DNA from: Cytidiella melzeri
Lineage: Eukaryota > Basidiomycota > Agaricomycetes > Polyporales > Irpicaceae
Assembly: GCA_022592445.1 (NCBI GenBank)
Contig: JABYQR010000532.1
Coordinates: 1 to 22,491 of the forward strand
Length of the DNA stretch: 22,491 nucleotides
Direction: 5' to 3'
The notes below the pieces were generated by a model. The model had not been told where the DNA came from and ran no database searches. It was given only the letters and a program-made list of their open reading frames with translations. A program made the translations under genes and the position numbers. Each line of letters begins with the position of its first letter. The first letter of the stretch is position 1. This document shows, piece after piece, positions 9,223 to 18,180 of this stretch.

Positions 9223-9227
9223 ATACA
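9223..9227. repeat. Target-site duplication, left copy (ATACA)
   Basis: ATACA flanks the copia element here and again at 17846-17850. The uninterrupted sequence in the opposite arm (TGTAT at 3259-3263) has a single copy, which proves both the insertion point and the 5-bp duplication. Confidence 0.93.
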
Positions 9228-9788
9228 TAACAAAGTGGAATATGTGTGCGAGGGGTAGAGGCTGTTAAGCTTCGAAGATGAGTCTTATTATTCTTGCTGC
9301 TTCAGCAGCTCTGCTTATATACATGTCTGTATCTACTTATGTAAGCGACTACTATACATGTCTACTTCAGCTATTCTACTGTACTACTAAGTGCATGACT
9401 CATGCATGACTCATGCTATGAGTGCATGACTCATGCATGACTCATTGTATGACTAGGTTCAGCTCTTGTACCAGAGGCGTACATAACGAGTAAATGACTC
9501 ATGCTAGTACTTGTCCTCAGATGTATGCTTTAGGCATCCTCTGGAGTCATATGTGCTTTCCATGTCATTTCCTATGCTACTAGAACACAGGCGTACATAT
9601 ATGACTAGTACTACTACAACCCATATCTGTACGTCTCAGCTAATGTGATGGTTACTACTAGAGTTTCCATATACGGCTGCATAATTCCCATACTAAGACT
9701 GTGGGAACTCTGCTACCTAAAGTGTCCTTGTAATAAGGCATGGGAAACTACATATCATATCATATTATCATATTATATAGTTTTAACA
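9228..9788 (-). repeat. 3' LTR of copia element (561 bp)
   Basis: Matches 17254-17845 except for three substitutions and lack of one 31-bp unit. It begins TGTTAAAAC on the element strand at 9788 and ends TTGTTA at 9228. It contains five perfect ATGACTCAT motifs. Confidence 0.93.
9395..9502. promoter_or_regulatory. Cluster of Gcn4/AP-1-type sites in the 3' LTR
   Basis: Four ATGACTCAT motifs lie within 9395-9445 and a fifth at 9494-9502. ATGA(C/G)TCAT is the optimal binding site of yeast Gcn4 and its fungal homologues (CpcA/CPC1). Whether such a factor acts on this element is inference. Confidence 0.5.
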
Positions 9789-9797
9789 CTCCCACTT
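9789..9797 (-). other. Polypurine tract of copia element
   Basis: On the element strand AAGTGGGAG directly abuts the 3' LTR start TGTTAAAA. This is the expected position and composition of the plus-strand primer. Confidence 0.8.
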
Positions 9798-9807
9798 AAC
9801 CGTTACA

Positions 9808-10143
9808 TTAGTGAGTGTTTAGATCAATTAGACCTAATCTCCCACTGAAGTATGATTGCTTCTGAAATGCCAATGACTTTGTCATGATATCAGCAATCTG
9901 TTCTTCAGTTGGAACTGCATATAGTTTGGCATTCTTATTTTCGACAAACTCTCTAACATAATGATATCGAATGTCAATATGCTTTGAGCGTGACTCTATC
10001 TTTGGATTCTTGGTGAAGTAAATAGCACCATGATTATCACAGCATAGAATGGTAGGCTCTTGCTGTTTTAAATCCAATTCTTTGAGCACGGTGTGCAACC
10101 AATAACATTGCTTGGAAGTTTCGCACAAGGCCATGTATTCTGA
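9808..10143 (-). pseudogene. Copia RNase H C-terminal segment, cut off by an in-frame stop
   Basis: In the same frame as the reverse transcriptase ORF but behind a TAA at 10144-10146. It carries the usual copia RNase H end: YMALCETSKQ..WL, CCDNHGAIYF, SKHIDIRYHYVRE, then EEQIADIMTKSL and a final LGLIDLNTH. The TAA falls in the family motif VALSSTEAEY, read here as VALSSM, stop, SEY; the stop takes the place of a catalytic acidic residue of RNase H. Translation would need readthrough. The segment ends just before the polypurine tract. Confidence 0.9.
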
Positions 10144-11838
10144 TTACATTGATGATAGAGCAACAGTTTTCTGCTTCTTGGAAGTCCAGGAAATTGCTCC
10201 TTCAGCCAAAAGAAACACATATCCTGTTGTTGAATGTCTATCGTCTTTATTCTCAGCCCAGTCTGCATCCGAATAACCAATAATACCAGCATTACTTGAT
10301 CCATTATACTTGATCGCATAGGACTGCGTTCCAAGCAAATATCTCAGTATATATTTAGCTGATTTATAATGGTGGTCAGTCGGATTTGACATGTACTGTG
10401 AAAGACGTATGACTGCATATGAAATGTCTGGTCTAGTACCAATCATAACATATATAAGTGTGCCAATCAACACTTGATACTGTCTCAGTAAACCAGAATC
10501 TGCTTTGTAGTCAGAATCTGCCTTCTGTAGTACAGCACCTGAAGGTAATGGTGTCCGAGCAGGATTAGCATTTGCCATATTGAATCGTTTTAAAGCCTCT
10601 TGAATATACGACTCTTGGTCAAGTAGAATCGTTTTAGCTTTACGATCTCTCTGCACACGCATGCCTAGAATAAGCTTAGCTTCTCCTAAGTCACGCATCT
10701 CATAGCGATCCATAAGATTTTTCTTAAGTGCAGACATAGCAAGTTTACTATTTCCTATCGGAAATATATCGTCAACATATAGAATGAGAATTAAATTCCC
10801 CCCTTGTTGCCGATACACGTAAACACCAGCATCTGAATGAATCCGGTCAAAGCCTAATTCTATCAGAGTGTTATGAATTTTGATATTCCATGTTCGTGAA
10901 GCTTGTTTAAGTCCATAAATGGCTTTCTTAAGCAAACAAACATGGTTCTCCGTTCCCTTCTCCACGAAACCTTCTGGTTGTTCCATATAGATTTCTTCAT
11001 CCAGTTCGCCGTAAAGGAAAGCTGTTTTCACATCCAATGCCTCGATTTCCCAATCTTCGAGTGCAGCTATAGCTAGTAGCATGCGTATGGATTCAAAACG
11101 TGCGACTGGTGAGAAAGTTTCTTGATAATCAATTCCTTCAACTTGGGTGAATCCTTTTGCAACAAGACGCGCTTTATATCGACCATCAGACTTTATGGTG
11201 AAGACCCATTTGCATTTCACAATTTTGCGTGATGCATCTGGTCGTCGTACAAGCGTCCAAGTTTTATTCTTCATTTGAGAATCAATTTCGTCTTGTGCAG
11301 CAGCAAACCATTGATCCCGATCATCTCTTTTCATTGCCTGCTTCCACGTCTGTGGATATTCATTGATTGAATAAGCAGTAATTGAATTAAGAGTCTCGTC
11401 ATCAATTTCTGCAGAATCATCATCATCAGTTAAGCCTCCTGATAGAGTTTGATGTTCTGGACCCGGTTCAACGGAAGGTGATCTCGAGGGTTGACGTGAT
11501 GACGTTCCTGATCGCAAAGGTATCCGTAATCTGGATGGCCCTGCAATCGGAGATCTTGCGCGTGTTCTCGAGTTCCATTCAGCTCTCAAACGAAGCTCAT
11601 TTTGTTCTTCCTTTTTGTCCTTAGCCACTTGCTTTTCTAAAGCTTTCTGCATATCCACCGGCCGCATGGAAAGTTTAGGATTTTCTCCAGCAGTTGAACG
11701 TTTGTTCTGGTTGATAGGTGGTGGCAAAGGTGGTTTAGGCTTAGGTCCTCGTTTGATTTGTGGTTGTGGTTCTTTGTCAAGAACCGGAGCTGAAGGGAAT
11801 TGCTGCTGTTGTCGAGAAGGATGAGTAGGTGCTTGGTG
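10144..11838 (-). pseudogene. Copia reverse transcriptase and start of RNase H
   Basis: An open stretch lying between two in-frame stops (TAG 11839-11841 and TAA 10144-10146) in the same frame as the integrase segment. The first ~110 codons are a proline/glutamine-rich linker. The reverse transcriptase domain follows: WKQAMKRDDRDQWFAAAQDE, KCKWVF, ARLVAKGFTQVEGIDYQETF, DVKTAFLYGELDEEIYMEQP, YGLKQASRTWN and the catalytic LYVDD. The RNase H start is GYSDADWAENKDDRHSTTGY. Motifs are intact, so the domain was functional until recently; the flanking stops and the lack of a start make it a broken part of a single polyprotein. Confidence 0.93.
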
Positions 11839-13812
11839 CTATGGATGATCATCATCTCCATCATCAGAATCTTGGTGACCTTGTTCATCATTCTCTTCAA
11901 AAGGTGAAAAATTATCGTGTGGAGGAACAGTGTTATTATCACTGTTATCGCCGACTAAAGGTTGTTTGGAAGGAGTAATATCTTTACGATACGGGAAATG
12001 AGTCTCGTCAAATACTGCATCGCGAGCAATGACGATTCGCTGTTTATCCCAGAACCAGTAACCCTTTACACCCGGTTCATATCCAACGAATATCATAGGA
12101 GTTGCTTTTGGTGACAACTTGTTCTGACGACTCTTGATTGGTACGTGGACGTATGCACGACATCCAAATACACGAAGCATTGAGATATCTGGTTTTATAC
12201 CCAGAAAACTCTCTATAGGTGTCTGCCAGTTTAATCGTACATTAGGTAGTCGGTTATTTAAATATACCGCTGCTTCACAAGTAAGCTTCCAGAAACCATT
12301 TGATAGCCCAGCTTGCTGACGCAATGCTTCAGCTTTATATTTTATGGTCTGTTGCCATCGCTCAGCTCTACCATTTTGTTGTGGAGTATACGGTACAGAC
12401 ATTTGTAGTTCTATTCCGTGTTCCTTCAGATAATCCTTGAACTCATTATTAATGAACTCTGTTCCACCATCACATCTGAACTTCTTCATCTTCTTTCCTG
12501 TTTGATTTTCGGCCCATGACTTGTATTCTTTGAATCTTGTGAACGCTTCATCTTTGTGCTTGAGATAATAGAGCATCCCATGACTAGAAGCATCATCAAG
12601 ACAAGTCATACCGTATTTGTAACCATCAATAGAAGTTGTAGAATATTCAATGAGATCGGAATGAGTTAATTCAAGGACTTCTGTAGCTCTCGACATAGAT
12701 GGTGGAAATGGTTGTCTCTTTCCTTTTCCAACTTGACATCCGTGACAAGGAGAAATTGTCGATGGAATAGGAATCTTTTCTTTTAATCCCTTTGTTCCTT
12801 TGTGAAGATTTTCGACAATCTTATTCCCTGGGTGTCCTAGTCGATTATGCCACAACGTATAATCATTACGACTAACTTTATTAATTGAGTCTATCTTCCT
12901 GACTAGACGTCCTTTAATCCAATAAAGTCCGGCATGATCAGGTTGACCATTTATAATCTCTTTTCCTTCATTATAAATTGTCCATCCTTTCGATGTAACA
13001 CTGCTGGTGCATCCTTGTTGCAGTGCTCTAGAAGGAGAAAAGAATCTTGTAGTCGCATCTGGTATATAGAGGACATTGTTCAAAGTTGTGCGATGTATTT
13101 TATCTTTCACAAGGATCGTGTCAAGTACGACCGTTCCTTTTCCCAATATTTTGACAGTCATATCTTTACCTGCTACAGAGCATGTTCCTGCTACCGTTGC
13201 TGGTTGATACGAGATAAAGTCGTCAATTTCATTGGTAATGTGACTAGTAGCACCACTGTCGATGAGCCATTCAACGCTTTCAGTCTCACACGTGGAATAC
13301 AGAGAAACGTTGATGATTTCATTATCGTGCTCGAAGATAGGTTTGGTATCTACTTGAAGATTATTTACAGTCGCTTTGTCTTTGCCTTTGCCTTTGGACT
13401 TCTTTCGTTGTCCTCCTTTCTTTCCTTTATTCTCCTTGTTACCCTGCTTGTTGTTGGTAGAAGATCCTTGCTGATTATTTCCATTACCGCGAGACTTGTT
13501 CTGGTTAGGTTTCCCTTTATCCCAGTGCTGACTCGTAGTATGGTTAGAAAGCCCACACTTCTTGCATTTTTCCTTCGGTAAACGCGTGGTCTGCGTAATC
13601 CGATTCGCATTTTCACTGTTTGAACCCTTTCGACGTAACTCTTCCGCAAGTATCTTGGGGATGAGCGTGTCAAACTTAATTTCTTCGGGTTTTGCAACAG
13701 TGCCAATGTATGCAGAAATGGCGGTTTCATATGACGTTGGTAAAGCCCACAAAAGAATATGAACTTTAATTTGATCATCAAGGTCTAATCCCAGCAACTT
13801 TGGTGTCTCCAA
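11839..13812 (-). pseudogene. Copia gag C-terminus, protease and integrase
   Basis: The second part of gag-pol, in a frame different from the gag N-terminus and ending at a TAG (11839-11841). In order: the second half of the gag (UBN2-type) domain; a zinc knuckle CKKCGLSNHTTSQH, in which the last Cys of C-x2-C-x4-H-x4-C is His; a basic linker; protease DSGATSH; the integrase zinc region (WHNRLGHPGN ... CHGC); and integrase catalytic residues D (HSDL), D (CDGGTEF) and E (NGRAERW). The TAG is probably a mutated glutamine codon, since the frame continues as the linker to the reverse transcriptase. The true start is not here. Confidence 0.93.
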
Positions 13813-14275
13813 TCTTAGTACGGAAGCCTTGAATTTGTACGTTCATATCCTTAGACTCATCAAAAGTTGAGCTAAGTAGGTTTCTGAACGCAACAGAGCT
13901 TGCTAAGACTGATGTCTTCTCAAAATCTGTTTTCAATTTCTTCCACACTGCGGAGGCCAAATCCTCTCCTTCAAGATAGGATTGCAAAGTAATGTCAAGG
14001 TAAATATTGAAATAAGCTAAAGCGCGTTGGTTCCGAATTTCCCAATCCTTAAGTTCCTTCTTCTCATCAGAAGTGTCAGGAGGTGCAGTAGTCGTACCAG
14101 AACCTGAACTGGTTGCAGCTGCTGCGGGTAAGGTAGGTTTTGTTTCGGTTCCATTCACGATTAACCAAGTGTTTGAATATCTGAACAAGCCAATCATAGC
14201 GGTGGACCATTTCTTGTAGTTTGAACCGTCAAAGACGATCATTTGACTACCGCTAATCTTTCCTGGTTCAGCCAT
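13778..14275 (-). pseudogene. Copia gag N-terminus, ending at a frameshift
   Basis: The frame opens with ATG at 14275 (MAEPGKISGSQ); an upstream in-frame start at 14290 would add five residues. FDGSNYKKWSTAMIGLF, WEIRNQRALAYF and AWKKLKTDF-type spacing (here AVWKKLKTDFEK) are typical of the gag UBN2/DUF4219 domain of copia elements. Homology to gag continues in the +1 frame from about 13812, whereas this frame stops at 13778. The shift lies inside the gag domain, upstream of the zinc knuckle, so it looks like a disabling indel and not a programmed gag-pol shift. Confidence 0.88.
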
Positions 14276-14384
14276 TATAACCAAAAGCAATCAAGGATCA
14301 AGTCGTAGTACGGAATGTACACTTCAGAGATATGAGGTACTACAGGTGCAATTACAGGTGATGACGTCTGTTTAGAAGTTTCTT

Positions 14385-14843
14385 CTAGAAGATCTTCGAC
14401 TTCGGTTTTTCTCCGGAATCTGAGTTCTTATCTAGAGATTGACTGGATGTGTCACCAATGTAAGTTGTGCCTGTGATGATCTCTGATGGTTCCTGATCTA
14501 TTACTACTTCTGGTTCGTTGTTCTGTGGTTCTGATTCTCGACGATTTGCTAAGTCTAGAAGGTATGAATTGACTAAAGCAGGTACGTCAAGATGCGGTAC
14601 AGATCCTATGTAACCTCTAATGAGTTCTTTCTGATGTTCAAAAGGTTCAAGATACCGGTCCTGTGTTACCAATGCAATAATTCTATAAACTTCGTTTAAA
14701 TCTGCTTCAAACGAATATCTATAGCGGTTAGGGCACGGTTGTGTTTCACAGGGTCTTGCAACACTGTCGACGTCACAAAAGTTCTCTGAGTCAAAGAGGT
14801 GCAATTCGGAATTTGTACACGCTAATGAAGCCAGAGTACAACG
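14385..14843 (-). other. Leader-region open frame of unknown nature in the copia element
   Basis: The frame is open from a TAA at about 14844 to a stop at 14385 but has no ATG near its 5' end; only a TTG lies at 14804. The translation is mixed and plausible as protein (YSFEADLNEVYRIIALVTQD, then acidic ...EPQNNEPEVVIDQEPSE). A neighbouring frame carries similarly plausible sequence on to the gag start (EVEDLLEETSKQTSSPVIAP), so a frameshift near 14400 is likely. Not recognised. It may be a second leader gene or an upstream extension of gag. Confidence 0.4.
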
Positions 14844-15055
14844 TTACAAACTAAGTAAAGAAAAGTCATAAAAGTTCGTCAGAATGCGCTACGTGATGGT
14901 CGTGACTCGAAGCAGAACAAGAGAGAGATAGAGAAAATATACAAGTACACTACGGACTACGCTAATGAAAATGACCGTTTGTAAAAGTATAAATGTACAC
15001 ATCGCATATTTTATAGTATACATGCGCGGTATAGTTCGATTTGCAGAGAGTCCGT

Positions 15056-16461
15056 TCAAAGAGAAGACGATCCAGGCTCTAAAGAAGGCTCGAGCGCAGC
15101 GGGCTCGATCTTTACCTCCTTCATTTTACCTTTGAACTCTTCCTCCCTATGAAAGATGCTCATCCAGTCTTCCTTCTTCTCCATACGTCTCTGGTCAGCC
15201 AGACCAGCTGGTGATCGCTAAGATGATCGCGACCATTGAAGACCTCCATCGCTGTGTGAAAGTCCGCAACTGAGATAAAGTACGTGTTCCAGATATTATC
15301 GCAGTCCGGCCACTGTCCCCTCTTGAGCATGAGGTAGATCCGGGCACAGGCTGTGATTTCCTTGATCCGCTGAGACTTGGCAAATTCCTCCAGCTCCTCG
15401 ACCATCTCACGATAGTGCTCGCATTTGTTGCCCATGCTAACGACCATTGTATCAACCAGTCCCCTAGAGCGTAAGCACAGCTCATTGGGCGTAAAGTTGG
15501 GATGGTTAACGTGTTGCATGGCGAGGATGGAACAAACTTGCTCCGGCCTGAAACCTCCCCCTTTGGTCCATCCACGCCATAAACCATACCACACGGATAG
15601 ACAGGCGAAGCCGGCCTAGTGTCGGTACGATCACGTGGACCCAGTCGTCGAATGAAAAGTGGGAATGACTGGTTGGGGAGCGAATACCGTTGGCCATTCA
15701 TCTTCAACCTGTCCCTCCTCCTGAGTAGTGGAGGACGGAACCGGAGTAGGCTCGGCAGCAGAAGCGGCCTGGACTACTGGTTCTGAAGAATCATGAGAAA
15801 CTGGTGAACTGATATTTAAACCGTTCATACCATCAACGATATCCGGAATGACCGGTGTAGGCGGATTGACCATTGTAGAAGAAGTCTGTGGAGATGCAAA
15901 ATTATTTAATGCTGGGCAACCATGTCCCAAAGCGATAATCCTGCACTCACAAAAGGCGGTGGCATTGGAGTAGGATGACGATGGGATGTGGGTGCGACGG
16001 CGACGCAGATCGGCGCGGAGGTGCAGCATTAACCCTGGAAGAACTTTGGGTTTGATGTGCCCTGATTTCCGCACTGACATTACGAGGCCTTCGTCTGTAT
16101 AAATCCAATTCCGCCTCACGATTGGCTTCATCAATGATACGATTAACCTCTCGGAGGTGCCTTTGCCTGTCACTCTGCCTGAACCTGTCCCAGCCGTGAC
16201 GACCGAGAAGGCTATACTCCATCGATTCCATGCGCCGAACTCCGTCCCTGTCAACGTAGTTGACATTGATCCTGGCATCCTGAGCATCGGTTTGACTCAT
16301 ACGGATGGAGATGGGAGTTGCTGAACTCCTTATCTCCATAACGATGGGGTGACCCATACGGTCAAACCGAGTGTAGTCATGGACGCGGTAGGGATCATTG
16401 GGAGAATGGGAGCGAAGCGGGCATTGACGCGACGGGAAGTGCGGCGAGAGTTGTTCGGCAT
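15056..16461 (-). pseudogene. Broken non-retroviral gene in the copia leader
   Basis: From an ATG at 16461 to a TGA at 15056, protein-like sequence jumps between frames. Recognisable pieces are a basic start (MPNNSRRTSRR), a charged segment (VNYVDRDGVRRMESMEYSLL and RRPRNVSAEIRAHQT, 15947-16357), a Ser/Pro/Glu-rich segment (15631-15870), a compact folded-looking segment (15160-15594, e.g. CEHYREMVEELEEFAKSQR and ARIYLMLKRGQWPDCD) and a charged tail after a frame change near 15190. A possible 65-nt intron (GTGAGT ... CACAG) lies at about 15875-15951. I do not recognise a family. At least three frame breaks make it a pseudogene. It has the same orientation as the element, so it may be captured host sequence or an accessory gene of this family. 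Confidence 0.45.
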
Positions 16462-17237
16462 CTTCAAAAATATAACGGTCTGGAAGAAAGAATCGAAAGT
16501 ATAAGATTTATGTCGTCGTATTCAATCCACAACACTTTCCTTGAGAAAGTCCTGGGGATTGCTAATGGAAAAGTCGAATGTGAGTAAAAGTTTTCCACAA
16601 GTGATTCAAGACGAGTATGACCACTTGCAACTTCGACTTCTACCAGTCGGTATGATACGACGAAAACATAATGGCGCATGTAAGAAACACCACGAAGTAT
16701 AGGAGAGTCCACAATCTCCGTGATACCAAAAGTAAAAGTGGACGACATGCCTCAAGAAATTCTACAGCTACAAAAGCGGCGATTTCTAATTCCAGGACTG
16801 ACTGACGTGCGCCAACACGAAGGTCCTAGGCCTCTAAGTCACGAGCTTAGAGTGCCACTCAACACTACCCTCCTATTGTACTACTCCGCCGATCTACCAC
16901 TTGTACAAGTGGGAGCTTGTTCCTCCACCACCGGATTTTACACTGCGTGTTAGGCAGATTCCGCGTAATGCACGACTCGTTAAAGTCGAGAACCACCAAG
17001 GGTGGCTTAAGTATTCAGCTGGGTTGGGAGTGCGTACGCAAGGGGCAAGTAGGTGAGGGAATTAGCTGTAGAAGATCAGTTGGGAATATTGTATTCGAAG
17101 CTGAGGCAGTCAACCAGTACAACTCTACTACTACTATGTGGCCAAACAAAGTAAAGTAGAGAAACTTACTTATAAGAAAGCTTGGGGGATACTGGTTGGT
17201 GGATGTCGTTGAGAGTGTGGATGTAGTTAAGTTAAAA
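16462..17237. other. Rest of copia leader, no gene recognised
   Basis: This lies between the primer-binding site and the broken leader gene. No frame on either strand shows motifs or codon bias that I can support. The sequence has none of the copia coding motifs. Confidence 0.5.
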
Positions 17238-17253
17238 GCCGGGGCTCATAACC
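17238..17253 (-). other. Primer-binding site, initiator tRNA-Met anticodon arm
   Basis: The plus strand GCCGGGGCTCATAACC directly abuts the 5' LTR. GGGCTCATAACC equals the anticodon stem and loop of eukaryotic initiator tRNA-Met (CAT anticodon; yeast has the same 12 bases). The element strand is thus complementary to an internal tRNA segment and not to the 3' CCA end, the half-tRNA priming known from Drosophila copia. Confidence 0.8.
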
Positions 17254-17845
17254 TAACAAAGTGGAATATGTGTGCGAGGGGTAGAGGCTGTTAAGCTTCG
17301 AAGATGAGTCTTATTATTCTTGCTGCTTCAGCAGCTCTGCTTATATACATGTCTGTATCTACTTATGTAAGCGACTACTATACATGTCTACTTCAGCTAT
17401 TCTACTGTACTACTAAGTGCATGACTCATGCATGACTCATGCTATGAGTGCATGACTCATGCATGACTCATGCTATGAGTGCATGACTCATGCATGACTC
17501 ATTGTATGACTAGGTTCAGCTCTTGTACCAGAGGCGTACATAACGAGTAAATGACTCATGCTAGTACTTGTCCTCAGATGTATGCTTTAGGCATCCTCTG
17601 GAGTCATATGTGCTTTCCATGTCATTTCCTATGCTACTAGAACACAGGCGTACATATATGACTAGTACTACTACAACCCATATCTGTACGTCTCAGCTAA
17701 TGTGATGGTTACTACTAGAGTTTCCATATACTGCTGCATAATTCCCATACTAAGACTGTGGGAACTCTGCTACCTAAAGTGTCCTTGTAATAAGGCGTGG
17801 GAAACTACATATCATATCATATTATTATATTATATAGTTTTAACA
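17254..17845 (-). repeat. 5' LTR of copia element (592 bp)
   Basis: Matches 9228-9788 with three substitutions (the LTR pairs read GCGTGGG/GCATGGG, ATACTGC/ATACGGC and ATTATTATAT/ATTATCATAT) and one extra 31-bp unit. Carries seven ATGACTCAT motifs. Confidence 0.93.
17421..17559. promoter_or_regulatory. Expanded cluster of Gcn4/AP-1-type sites in the 5' LTR
   Basis: Six ATGACTCAT motifs within 17421-17502 and a seventh at 17551-17559. The 31-bp unit, each with two sites, is present once more than in the 3' LTR. In this position the sites would lie in the element's own promoter region. Confidence 0.5.
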
Positions 17846-17850
17846 ATACA
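17846..17850. repeat. Target-site duplication, right copy (ATACA)
   Basis: Partner of 9223-9227; the sequence right of it continues the inverted-repeat arm exactly where the left side stopped. Confidence 0.93.
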
Positions 17851-18081
17851 ACTTAAGGCAAGTGCAAGGTAGCCCAGAATTCTCTGACTAACCAGCACTG
17901 AAGCAACAAAAAAGTCTTGAGCAACAGAGGTGTGCAGTTTTGACAGCTAGCTGTAAGAACCAGTTTAGAAACTCAAGACAAGTGCACCACAGAAAACAAT
18001 GCACTCATTGACCAGCACTGAAGCAGCAAAAAAGATGTGAAGTGATGGGTTATGCTGAGGTAGAAAGATGGAGGCAAGTGG

Positions 18082-18090
18082 CTTTATATA
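18082..18090 (-). promoter_or_regulatory. Orphaned TATA box of secreted-protein copy B
   Basis: Reverse-strand TATATAAAG, mirror of 3019-3027. The 8.6-kb copia insertion now lies between it and the copy B start codon at 9017. Confidence 0.35.
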
Positions 18091-18180
18091 TCTTACAGTA
18101 GATTTGCAGTGCTTCCATAATAGGTTGTATGTGTGCTGATGATGTTTGAACTGCCACAGGCTGTATCCTGATGGTAACTC

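Larger units (their letters stand above)
9228..17845 (-). mobile_element. Ty1/copia LTR retrotransposon, full length but coding-defective
   Basis: An 8618-bp element read on the minus strand: 5' LTR 17254-17845, primer-binding site 17238-17253, ~3-kb leader, gag, protease, integrase, reverse transcriptase and RNase H in copia order, polypurine tract 9789-9797, 3' LTR 9228-9788. LTR termini on the element strand are TGTTA...TTGTTA. LTRs differ by three substitutions and one 31-bp unit, so insertion is recent. The coding region has one frameshift and two in-frame stops, so the copy is not autonomous. Confidence 0.95.

Noticed and set aside
12934..13581. Plus-strand 215-codon frame across the copia protease and integrase region
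   Set aside because: Antisense shadow of a clear copia coding frame; no motif of its own.
13778..13848. Programmed +1 frameshift between gag and pol, as in Ty1
   Set aside because: The overlap lies within the gag domain, upstream of the zinc knuckle, and I see no convincing slippery site. A disabling indel explains it better.
17238..17253. tRNA gene fragment
   Set aside because: Only the anticodon arm is present, directly at the LTR edge; there is no acceptor stem or T-arm around it. It is a primer-binding site.
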